DNA of 64,000 bases from Adiantum capillus-veneris. Its lineage: Eukaryota; Streptophyta; Polypodiopsida; Polypodiales; Pteridaceae. Each line of letters begins with the position of its first letter. Within the stretch, counting starts at the first letter, position 1. The notes below the pieces were generated by a model. The model worked only from the letters and a program-made list of their open reading frames with translations. It had not been told where the DNA came from and made no database searches. Location of the stretch: contig CM043971.1 in NCBI GenBank assembly GCA_014529385.2, positions 90,885,840 through 90,949,839 on the forward strand. The letters run 5' to 3'. Positions 11,036-20,362 of this stretch are shown piece by piece. The position numbers and the translations under genes were made by a program.

Positions 11036-11509
11036 CTAAAAGATTTGAAGCAAATGATCTCTGTGTTCTGCCTCATTTTTGGAGAAAACAATGATGTCAT
11101 CAAAGAAAGTGCGAACAAATAGCCTGTACTCTCGAAAAATCCTGTCCATCATCCGGTTAAATGTCGCAGGAGCATTGGTTAAGCCAAAAGGCATCACCAA
11201 AAACTCAAATAACCCAAAAGTCGTCCGAAAAGCTGTCTTGTAGACGTCTCTTGGCGCTATCCTGATCTGATGATATCCACTCTTCAAGTCAATCCTGCTA
11301 AAGCACGAGGATCCCTGTAACCTGTCGAGTATATCATCGATCCTAGGAATCGGAAATCTGTTCTTGATGGTGATTTCGTTGAGAGTGCTATAATCGATGC
11401 ACATTCTCCAAGATCCGTCTTTCTTCAAAACCAACAACACTGGAGAGCAACACGGTGAAGTACTAGGCTGGACAAGACCCTTTTCCAAGAGGTCTTTCAC
11501 TGAGTTCAT
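11036..11509 (-). pseudogene. Reverse transcriptase palm of V
   Basis: The frame carries the standard gypsy blocks: [47 protein letters not shown], and the catalytic site as FFDDIIVFS in place of the commoner Y-V/A-DD. Both aspartates remain. The frame ends at 11036 and the protein continues in a different phase at 11007. Upstream it is cut off from protease by stops near 11510-11540. Confidence 0.85.
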
Positions 11510-11549
11510 AATCTTTTCATTCTGTACTCAGCTCACACGATAAGGTGGC

Positions 11550-12080
11550 CGATTCGGTGGCGTGCTTCCAGATATCAGATCAATGGTATGATCTTCAGGC
11601 CCTCTCAAAAGCAATCAGCATGAGCGTGGAGAAAAAAATCTTGGCGTTCTTTTCTTCAGGTCAAAACATATTCAACTTTTATCCATCGTTCAGTTCTCCC
11701 AAAAGAATGAGTAAGAAAACTGAAGTTCGTCAAGTACAATCTCTAAGCCCTTCATTTATCAAAGTCGCTTTCTCGGCCCGGTAGTCAACCACGGCGTAGT
11801 TCTTGTGGTACCAAGGGATCCCGAGTAGAACGTCACTCGCGTGCCCTGAACACCCCTATCATTGCAAACGAAGTTTGCTAATGCTCGGTGTAATGGCAAC
11901 ATCCCATCCAGGTGCCAGTCGAACTACCTCCACCTGTGGCGTCAGTCTGTCGGGCGTAGTTCCAAATCGAGCCGCCAATTCCAAGTGAAAAGAAGTTGGC
12001 CTTGGCTCCTTCAAAAGAGCTTCCTGATCCTTCACTTTGCCCCAAAAGCGGCAAAGTTTGTACTTTCATTCATTAGATTC
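11550..12080 (-). pseudogene. Protease remnant of V
   Basis: No long frame is left, but reading the minus strand from about 11845 gives DVLLGIPWYHKNYAVVDYR. This is the C-terminal half of a gypsy retropepsin (V-L-G-x-P/D-W). The catalytic D-S/T-G cannot be placed with confidence. Confidence 0.55.
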
Positions 12081-12119
12081 GGTGCAAGTCCCGCGCCATG
12101 TGGTGCCAGTTCTACTTTT

Positions 12120-13774
12120 CTATCTGCCTTTTTTGCCACATTCCTCAGCTGCTCTCAAACTCTTAGGCCTGTCGTCGTCTTTATCATTCTGTTCTTTCTG
12201 TGCCTTTTTAGGGCACTTCGCGGAGATATATCCAGTTTCCCCGCATCCAAAGCACTTCCCCTCCCTAATGTAGCGAGTCCGCTCCTGAGGAGTAAGTCTA
12301 GGTCGTGCATCCTTTTTCTCTGGGTTGCTCTTTCCTTTTCTACTTTCATTCCCAGAAGTTTGTCCGGTTCGTTGTGTCGTGACCTCGTCTGTGGGGTAGG
12401 TCAAACTGCCAGAGTGAATGGCAAAGCCCCGCTTCGCATGACTCATCAACTCCTGAATAGAAGCTTACTTCTATTCCAAGCAGTGATCTCGAATCTCTGT
12501 AGGTAGACCCAAGGTAAACTGCTCAATCTGTTCTCTGAACGAGATCTTCTTGAATGAAGAGGCGGGTAGAAAAAAGCTCCAGAATCTTTCACAGTAAGAA
12601 TTCACTGTATCGCTCTTGGTCATCCGGAGATGGTTCTAAGCAGCTCGTATATCTCGCTCAAACTCTTGAGTCAACCAAGAAGAAATAAAAAGCCTCTTGA
12701 ATTTCAGCCATGTAACTGGCACAGTCTTGCTTAATAGAAGCGTGGACCACCAAGTACGAGCATTCCCCTTAAAGTAAGAGGCAACTCTCCGAATCTTGGA
12801 GTGCTCTGAATAGCGTCCTCCCGCGAAAGCGATGTCAAACTGCTGTATAAAAGACAAAGCCTTCGAAGCATCTGAGTATCCTGAAAAGTATCAAACTTGA
12901 TCGAGTGGCCACCTTCCTTAAACTCTCGGACTTTCTTGCTTTTATCTTCGAGAAAGTCATACTGGTTGGCTTTGTAAAAATTCTTCTTGTTCGCATAAAA
13001 CTTTCCGTCATCGGAATCTGAGCTGTCTGTAGACGAGTCCTCAGTAGAACTGTCAGTCTCTGGGCGAGATGTAGCCTTCTTTGCCTTTTTCTTGCCCGTT
13101 CCGAAGCTTTGTGTCTTGCTTCGCTTTTTGCTTTTTTCTGTCTTCTTCGCTCTAATCCGAGGAGCTAGAAGAACTGTCAGAAGAAGAAGAAGAAGAACTG
13201 GGTACTCCTTCAAATCGAACACGCTTCTTCCGTTTCTTTGCCTTGTCAAATGTCAACTGACGACCCAAATATCCCGGGAAGTCAGTGCCTTTCTTCTGCT
13301 TTTTGCCGTGCTTTTTGGCTTTCTTTTGCGTGTCAAAAAGCTGAGCAATCCGTGCATCAACCACATTCTCCATTCCTTCTCCGTATATTTCTTGGAGGCA
13401 GAAGGTTTCTTGAGAGCGGGTTTCGGGAGTGGTGTTGTGGTTCTCTGCCACTCCATCTGTACCTCTTTCAAAGAGGTCTGGTTCATATATTTTGCCATCT
13501 TCGGGTCCTTGGCAAAATTGAGCATCATCTTTGTTGCATCGCCAATCAATTGACGACGCTCCATCTTTCTTTGCTCCGCCTGAGTAGGCCGAGGCGGGCC
13601 ATACTCTCTGCCTGAATCTTCGTTGTGATCCCAGCCCGCATCTCCAGATGCAGAGGGAGTCGACTGATCATTGCCTGAAGCCATAGGTGCCGCGGAAAAA
13701 AAAATTCGGGGATCGGATTTCCCGTAGAAGAGAAATCGGCCGTGCTCTGATACCACTGTAACAAACTTGGACAC
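12120..13774 (-). pseudogene. gag of V, broken into several frames
   Basis: Pieces in order on the minus strand: 13774-13253 (start region, methionine at MASGNDQSTPS near 13684), 13451-13152 (TRSQETFCLQEIYG, then a lysine-rich stretch and a serine run), 13140-12850 (a second lysine/serine/aspartate-rich stretch), 12857-12636 (KIRRVASYFKGNARTWW, the conserved retrotransposon gag core) and 12449-12120 with a zinc knuckle CFGCGETGYISAKC. In that knuckle the usual histidine is tyrosine. At least four frameshifts separate the parts. The long K/S/D-rich spacer before the gag core is unusual for the family. Confidence 0.75.
13744..13755 (-). promoter_or_regulatory. Primer binding site of V (initiator tRNA-Met type)
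   Basis: GCTCTGATACCA on the plus strand, one base from the LTR at 13757. Confidence 0.9.
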
Positions 13775-14285
13775 TCCAAGTCAAGAATCAACCGCGATAG
13801 CACCAAATAACCACTTCAAAACAATTTACAGATCACAATAGATTTGCACTGACCCGACGGAGTTCCGTGCCTAGAGATATTGGCCCCAAAGACTGGCGCC
13901 CCTTTCGGTATTTCTTTTTGTATTAATCAATCATCAAAGTACAAGAGAGCGGTTAGGGTTTCACTCTCAGACTCTGCGTCCAGATGCTCTGAGAAGTGAG
14001 GCCCTCACCACTAATTTAAAGGTTACAAGGGATGCCCAAAAGCAGAGCCCCAAAAGCTTGAAAGCAAAAGCATCAGTTCTCTCTCTCTCTTAGAGAGTCT
14101 TTTCTCTTTTTTTTTTTTTTAAAAGCAAAAGCAAAATTCGCGTCGCTCATCATTTTCCAAAAAAAAAAAAAAAAAAAATTAATAATCCGCCTCCGCGATT
14201 TCCGGAATTTAGGGTTTTTGGCAAAAATTAGGGTTTGCAGGAATTTTAGGGTTTCTGCTGTCCGCCACGTCATCACTTTGTGACA
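13757..14285 (-). mobile_element. 5' LTR of chromovirus V
   Basis: 529 bp, matching 7836-8370. It contains GGCGCCCCTTTCGGTATTTC, shared in reverse orientation with the LTRs of N. Confidence 0.9.
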
Positions 14286-14290
14286 CACAC

Positions 14291-14728
14291 ACTCTCACGC
14301 AAAGCAACTATACAACAAATTTTTGAAAATTGTGCTGGCATGATGACGTGGCAGGCTGTACGGATTTCCGTAAATTACGCTGGCAGCTTTTGGCATTGCT
14401 TTTGGGACCAAAAGCTTTTGAGTTTTGAAGGCTTTTCACTATAACTGCTTTTCAGGCCAAAAGCCTTTAAATATGAGGTTAGGGTTCATTCTCTGGCATG
14501 CTTCCTGGAGAAGGTGCAGAGTCTGGAGTACCGGCTTGTACTGCGTCGATGCAATATAAAGAAATACAGAAAGGGGCGCCAAGATTTGGGGCCAATACTC
14601 TCTGGGGTGGAATTCCGCCACTCCATGTTGCGTGTCGTCTCTCTCTCTCAGTTCAGTTGTTATTGAAGTGCTAAAAGTCTGTTCAGTCTGTTCTTTTCTA
14701 TTGGCATGTGGTGCCCATCTTTGTGACA
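14291..14728 (+). mobile_element. 3' LTR of element N, second part
   Basis: This continues the LTR interrupted at 7835. It matches 6300-6798 through the TTGTGACA end and is followed by the TGCGT target duplication (14729-14733). Confidence 0.85.
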
Positions 14729-14733
14729 TGCGT

Positions 14734-15580
14734 AATTGGGTGCCGAGCTGCAAAACACGATTAGAGAAAAACATAACTGGCATACCATTTTGCTTGAGAC
14801 TGCGCCAATTGTCTTTCAACCGTGCTAGGTACTGTGGTGGCATAAACCGCGCCTTGAGCTTGTCTTGGAAGTCGGCCCAATTGAAGGAAAGGGCCGCGTC
14901 TTCATCGGCTGTCTCTAGGTGCGCGGCCAACTATGCCTCTTGCCATGCGTGGTACCAATTAATGGCATCACCGGTAAGGTACATAGCTGCCGTCAAAACC
15001 TTGCTATTTCCTGTCTTCTTAGTTGTCGCAAAATAAGCATTAAATTGATGCAACCAAGAATGAATAATCGTAGCATCCATCTTACCATCATACTTACTGG
15101 ACGTGATCGGCTCTGTGACGGGGTTGTTGGAGTCCGAATCTTGGCTTGCGCCACTTGATGAACTACCAACATCTTTGGCCGGCTCGGACTTCGAGGTGAG
15201 AACCTGTCGGACCAACTCTTGCATGCATAGGTCTCACTGCACCTCACGTTCGGCCTCCAAGGCCGCTCGTCTCTCTTCGGCCGCCTCCTTTCTTACTTCG
15301 ACCGCCAAGCGCGCTTGCTCACGCCACGCTCAATAGCTGCCTTTCTTTCTTCACGTGCTTCGCGCTCACGCTCCAAGGCAACGTGATTCGCTTCTTGTTG
15401 TAACATCATGTCTATCATCGACTTGATCAAAGCCTCCATAGGATTCGGTGCAAACCGTGGTGTAGATGGGGAAGGGGGAGGGTCGGAAAAACCTCCCGGT
15501 GGGAGAAATTCTTCTTCACCACCCTCATGCTAATCACCTTCATGCAAAGTATCCATTCCGCTTCGGGTGATGACCATACA
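14734..15580 (-). pseudogene. Body A, 5' half: gag
   Basis: The minus-strand reading from about 15566 starts MVITRSGMDT and stops after a few codons (LHEGD stop). A coiled, alanine/arginine-rich part follows in broken frames. Then comes 15224-14931 (IHSWLHQFNAYFATTKK, MYLTGDAINWYHAWQEA), which is the retrotransposon gag core. One stop later, in the same phase, the reading continues as HLETADEDAALSFNWADF, LKDNWRSLKQNGMPV and GTQLR at 14734. The next residues lie at 6120 across element N. This is the capsid-forming part of gag. The premature stops show it is dead. Confidence 0.75.
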
Positions 15581-16037
15581 CTGAAGTCTTCGGTTCTTAA
15601 GTTCACGAGGAACTTGGGTTCTTGGGGTCTTGGGTTCTTGAGTTCTTGAGGTTCTTGAGTTCTTGAGGTTCTTGAGGTTCTTGGGTTCTTGAGGTTCTTC
15701 TGCAGCTTGCAATCTGTGTTAGAGAAGGATCTTCTCTTTACCCAAGCTCCTCTCTTTTCTGCGGGTGCACCCCTCGGAGGCCTTGCGCTCACACCAAGGT
15801 TGCTTTTTCCCACCTCATGTCGATTGGCCAGCCGCTAAGTGCACGGTCCGCTCTCAATGAGTGAAAAGAGAACAAGGGGAGACTGGACAAGCACTTCTTT
15901 CTTGGGTTTCCCGTCACTCTTCAAAACCACCATTAGGAATCGGCACGCCCAAGTGTACTTGGGTTACGTGCGACCGCAACAAGCAAAAAAAATTCTTGTG
16001 GTTCTTTCCTTGCGTGATACAGAACACTGCCAAAAAA

Positions 16038-16049
16038 GCTCTGATACCA
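16038..16049 (-). promoter_or_regulatory. Primer binding site of body A (initiator tRNA-Met type)
   Basis: GCTCTGATACCA on the plus strand, one base from the LTR that starts at 16051. The same arrangement is seen at 3025-3036. Confidence 0.9.
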
Positions 16050-16050
16050 A

Positions 16051-17275
16051 TGTAAGGTGCAGCGGAAGTGAATGTTGAACTTTGCTCAAGATAAGTGCTC
16101 CGAGCTGTGCTCAAGGTTCCTTTTACTTTCGGAAGGGAGAGCCTTCCGTTCCTTTAGTGAGAGAGTGCAAGTGATCACAAACAGTGGCAAACACTGTGAA
16201 TGAAGGTACTGAGACTGAGAGATAAAGAGAGAAGAATACGACACCAGAATGTTGTCAAACCCTCCTCCGAAGGCCCCACTCTCTATGGCGAGAGCAGTCT
16301 ATTGCTATTGATTGCACAAATCTCTACAATGCAATGAACTTGCCGACGATGTCGACGACAATGAGGACGACGACAAGACGGGCTGAAATCTGAAAACGCT
16401 AATGGCTGAAATCTGCAAATCTTAATCTGCTGAATTCCAACTCTATGTCGGTGACGAGACGACGAAGCGACGATGACGCGCTGAAAACGCAAATGTTGAA
16501 ATCTGTGTTTTCCGTGTTGAATCTGCAAACTTTGGCTGATCTAACCGTGTGGCAAGAATCTGCTGCAAGAAGGTGAGATCTGCAAGGTTCGGGGGTTCTA
16601 CTGCGGAGTCTAGATGCTGAAAACTGAAAACGCTGGTCTAATTGCTGGTTCCGTCGCGGAGAATCTGCAAAACGCCAGGTTGACTGCTTGATGCAAAAAC
16701 GTTAGGGCTGATTCTGCTGTTTCTGCTAACGCTAGGGCTGATCTGTGAATTGCTAGAAAAACGCTAGTGGATCTGATGTGTTCTGCTGTTGCCAGGGCTG
16801 ATCTGCAACTGCAAAACACTAGGCTGAGTCTTGAAGCAAAAACGCTATGGCGTCTGCTGGTTTGGGGGGGGGGGGGGGGTCCTTGCTGAGAAGGTGCACT
16901 ATCGGACGTCTGGTCCCTGCTACCTCTTCTGCCAGAAAGTGATAGTGCTAGGTTTCTTATATAGTCACTTGGCCAATTTTCCTACCCAGTTTCCCAACAA
17001 AAGTCACTTAAAAATATGAAGTGAAAAATGGCTAAAACAGGGAAAATAGGTTTTCTGCACTTTAAATGCTCCTGATGAGATCTGATGGTAATGCTGATGA
17101 TCATGCTATGTGCAACCAGAGGATAGCATCTACTCTAAGTGCCTGGTCATGCACGGTCTACGAACAGACTGACAAAAGTGCCAGAACACTTCCTAAGCTA
17201 GGCTAACTGAACTGGACTGAACCCTTGTCATGAAGTAGCTTGTCCACGTTCACATAGGGTTAGATGTGCACGACA
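16051..17275 (-). mobile_element. 5' LTR of body A
   Basis: This is the rightmost of three copies of the 1.2-kb LTR. It starts TGTAAGGTGC on the plus strand and ends near GTGCACGACA. It is more diverged from the other two than they are from each other (for example the G run at 16864-16880 and altered CTGAAA repeats). That suggests it belonged to the original insertion and the left body was added later. Confidence 0.8.
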
Positions 17276-17591
17276 CAAGTTCTCAGCTTTACCTCTTGAG
17301 CTTTCAGTGTCAGTGTTTGCTTTATTTCGACATGGATTATCACTTGCTACCTCAGAGCGTACTTTTGAGGATACTTCTCTTTCAGAGGGGGCTTCCAGGT
17401 TATTATCTTCAGTCAACTACCGGTGCTCCATCCAACGGAGTACCACGCATGGTGTCTTTCAAACCTAGGTTTCCCTTGCCCATTTCTTGTGGTTTTGGAT
17501 GGTGTGCTTGAGCCCACGGTGCAGTTATTATCTTGGCGGATGTTTTCCCTTAGCCATTTCGGTAGTTGACCCGTCTTTCGGATTTGTGGTG
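17276..17591. other. Unassigned sequence right of LTR A
   Basis: A short minus-strand reading (17416-17276) is rich in E, S and N and could be a retroelement scrap, but I cannot name it. I see no other gene. Confidence 0.3.
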
Positions 17592-17965
17592 TGACGATTG
17601 CACAGCTCAGAGTATCACACCAACTAGAGATTGAGGCAGGGAGAGCTGCTCATGTCCGCAGAGCAGAGAGGATATGCAAAATTTGCACAGCAAAGATTGA
17701 GAGTGAGGAGCATTATGTATGCAGATAGAGAGCATATGAGATCAGAGGCAGATATCCGACCTTCTTTGTAGATCAGCCACTCTACATCAGATTTTCAAGT
17801 CCAGAGACCAGCAACAGTTCGGCCGCTTCCTCCTAGAGGCACAGGAGCATCGTGACTCCCTCCTCCAGGCAGCATTAGCTGTGAGAGACGAGCGCCAAAC
17901 ACAGCTCACAGACTTTTCTCAGAGGACCATAGAGGACCACCGACCATCTAGAGAGGAGTGATCTA
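17592..17965 (+). pseudogene. LINE reverse-transcriptase C-terminal fragment
   Basis: Reading from 17601 gives LRVSHQLEIEAGRAAHVRRA, then RICKICTAKIESEEHY, and after one stop RAYEIRGRYPTFF. This is the well-known tail of plant LINE ORF2 proteins: an R-x-S-H-x-L-x-I-E-x-GR segment, a C-x2-C pair, E-x-E-x-H, then Y-x2-R. A further frame (SRDQQQFGRFLLEA onward) ends with a stop near 17961 and is the probable end of the protein. The rest of the LINE is missing, as usual for 5'-truncated copies, and no poly-A tail is obvious. Confidence 0.65.
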
Positions 17966-18685
17966 TAGGAGGCTGAGGAGGTCAGAGCTCGCAGACGCCC
18001 ACGTACCCATGGGCGTAGGGCACCTCGCCTACACTAGAGATATCCAGAAGCACTACTATAGATCTCTGGAGGAGAGACGCATCCGGGCTTTTGCAGATCC
18101 AGCCACCATCTTACGTGGATTGTTCACACCATACCCACCCATGCACCCTGATTATGGTACTGGTTGGAGCTAGAGATAGGATAGCATTTCTTCTCATGAT
18201 TGTATCTACCCCAACATATAGGATTGCATCTTTTCCTCAGTTTTGGAGCTCCACGTGGCCCCACCCTTGTATCACCTCCCTCCTCCTCCAATCATTATAC
18301 AGGATAGTCACTTTTACTTTTGTACCTTTTATCCTTTACGAATACACACAGGACACCCACCTCATGTACTTTGATTTGTCTCATAGGCCAATTTCGGCCT
18401 TTTTATAGACTTTAAAAATCTTTCTTTCTTTCTCTCTCTCATGTATTGATGACAGATGTACTGATGTATATGATAGTCTCTAGCTCTCATCTCCCCTACC
18501 CTGTTCACCATGTTTACTCTGTTACCCCTCCCACCTACCCATCGATGTATGACAGACCTAGATTTTAGCTTTTCTGTTCATTCTCTATGTTCATAGCTTT
18601 CCAAACCGAGTATCAGATTCTATTGGGATCTAACTTTTGGTCTCATGGGTCATTTTGGCCTTTTAAAGACGTTTAGTAAAACATT

Positions 18686-18689
<4 letters not shown>
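17966..18689. other. Intergenic, no gene seen
   Basis: The sequence is TC-rich. Open frames are short and have no recognisable motif. It may include the 3' untranslated end of the LINE fragment to its left. Confidence 0.5.

Positions 18690-18772
<83 letters not shown>
18690..18772. repeat. (CT)n microsatellite
   Basis: About 40 uninterrupted CT units followed by a short GT run. It adjoins the inverted repeat unit at 18795-18945. Confidence 0.95.
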
Positions 18773-18774
<2 letters not shown>

Positions 18775-18794
18775 GTGTGTGTGTGCTAATAAAA

Positions 18795-18945
18795 AGAGGA
18801 AAATGGTATAACCTTTCTATCACCCAAGTGTGGTAGATTGGTTATGCCATTTCCCTCTTGAATAACAGGTCTTGAGTTCAACTCTCCTCGTCGGCTAGAT
18901 CTTTAAGGTCTCTTGGGATAGTTTCCTACGACGTTAAAACTCTCT
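18795..18945 (-). repeat. Inverted copy of the repeat family found at 22480-23120
   Basis: The reverse complement reads CTATCCCAAGAGACC, GTTGAACTCAAGACC, ACCAATCTACCACACTTGG and GTGATAGAAAGGTTAT, matching the three copies on the other side of the PPR gene. In both places the unit sits next to a CT/GA microsatellite. Confidence 0.7.
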
Positions 18946-18981
18946 TCTTCTTCTTCTTCTTCTTCTTCTTCTTCTTCTTCT

Positions 18982-19031
<50 letters not shown>
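18943..19031. repeat. (CTT)n followed by (CT)n microsatellite
   Basis: About 14 CTT units pass directly into about 20 CT units. Confidence 0.95.
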
Positions 19032-19034
<3 letters not shown>

Positions 19035-19035
19035 A

Positions 19036-20362
19036 TGGTGCAACTTACTTGATCATGGCAGTCCATTGCATGCTCGTTGCAGCCAAGTTCTCTTTACAGT
19101 GACTTTGAATCAAGGCCGATATCAATTACATCTTGCCACTACAATGCTTTAATTCACAATCTTCAATAGATGCTTGGGAGCCTACTCAAAGCAGTAGGTG
19201 TTGTTGTGTATATCCAGCATTCCCTGAACAACGTTTGCAGTTGGAAACTATGGTTGTTGAGAGCTCCGATTGTCTAAGACTTTTTGCGACCTGGGAGAGG
19301 TGTTGATCTTCAGCAGATGCATCTGTTTCCTTGGTCTCATTCTTTGAGGACTCAAGTCAGTCTTGGTCAACGTATACTCCTCCAACACCAGCCCATGGGC
19401 CAGGATCTTTGGTGAGACCAGTAACTTTTTACTGCTTTCTGTCTCAACTTAGCCTTCCATGAGGGCTTCCATTTGGGCACTCCTTGCAAAAGGGCGTTGC
19501 AAGTACAATGTCATATAGAATATTCACTGGAGCAACCAGTTACAACAGGTCAAGCTAGCTCAAAGAGGCAATGGATGAGGGAATTACTGGTGCTAATTTG
19601 CGCGCATTTTACAGACTGCTGAGTAGATAGGATACACATCACAAACAATGCACAAGCTGAAGCTACCTCTCAAAAATAGCAGATAAGGTATAACCAAGTC
19701 TTTGTAGCCCATTAAAACTAGGTCCTCCTTCAAACCTCCCATACCATGACAAGCCCAAGTGAAAATGGACTATGTCAAGAAGTAGCACATGGTTCTGTCA
19801 AAGGGCAAAAGATAGCAGCCACTGACAAACCATTCTCCTTAGACAATATTCAAGGCATAACCGTTTCCAGCCTTCAGAATGATAATGATTGGTGGCAGCT
19901 CGTGGTGGTGAAATAATTGCTAGGTATGGCATTAGATCACAAATAGAGAATCTTTTGTACCTGCATAGGATTACTAAATGGTTTGGAGCTCTTGCGTTCC
20001 CTCATTGTGGACTTTAGCCATGCATGCAATTTTCGCTTCCAAACTGATTCAGTGGTTAAACCCATGATGATGCCACCAAAGGGTGAAGCCTCTGACCTGC
20101 CATCACAACTGAGAAGCATGTCGACGGCCATTTAATCATTGTAGGGCCGTGCACTTTCTACATGTGGTATTAATACCTGCAGGACACATGTAACGCCCAA
20201 ACTTTCACGCCATAGTGCTTTTTTTGCTGACTCAGCTGTTAGACCATTTTTCGCCTAAGCAAAAATAAGTTGAGACATACAACAGGTACTTTATCACCTT
20301 TAAAGTTTGCACACATTCTACATTCCACTGCAGACACAAGAAGTGTGCAATCACCAAATTGA
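19036..20362. other. Region downstream of the PPR gene, no gene assigned
   Basis: Single-copy-looking DNA with balanced composition. One minus-strand frame (20131-19937, 64 codons) has no motif I know. The region may hold the PPR 3' untranslated sequence or a poorly conserved noncoding transcript. I see no tRNA or transposon end. Confidence 0.4.

Larger units (their letters stand above)
7836..14285 (-). mobile_element. Ty3/gypsy chromovirus V, full length but coding-dead
   Basis: A 6.45-kb minus-strand element with two LTRs (7836-8370 and 13757-14285), a primer binding site (13744-13755), a polypurine tract (from 8371) and the gene order gag, protease, reverse transcriptase, RNase H, integrase, chromodomain. 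The chromodomain remnant places it among chromoviruses. The LTRs differ at scattered bases and in homopolymer lengths, which I judge by eye to be a few percent. Every domain is broken by stops or frameshifts. It sits inside the 3' LTR of N. Confidence 0.9.
6121..14728 (+). mobile_element. Non-autonomous LTR retrotransposon N, containing chromovirus V
   Basis: The element runs from TGTCACAAAC to TTGTGACA and is flanked by TGCGT. Its own length without the V insertion (7836-14290) is about 2.15 kb: two LTRs of roughly 0.67 kb and about 0.85 kb of internal DNA. The order LTR, TGGTATCAGAGC primer site, internal, LTR sets the plus orientation. No gag, protease or polymerase motif is visible inside. 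Its LTR shares a block of about 50 bases with the LTR of V in the same element-wise orientation (AAAGAAATACCGAAAGGGGC, then TTGGGGCCAATA), so the two are related families and V may be the source of its enzymes. Confidence 0.85.

Noticed and set aside
11862-12506. Plus-strand 214-codon frame within element V
   Set aside because: Antisense of the gag knuckle and protease region; no domain of its own.
13092-13615. Plus-strand frames over V gag
   Set aside because: Antisense shadows of K/S-rich gag coding sequence.
18645-18836. Open frame across the CT microsatellite (Leu-Ser repeats)
   Set aside because: It is open only because CT repeats have no stops; no start context or domain.
19937-20131. 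Extra exon of the PPR gene or a separate small gene
   Set aside because: No DYW or E+ residues and no convincing splice sites joining it to 20363.
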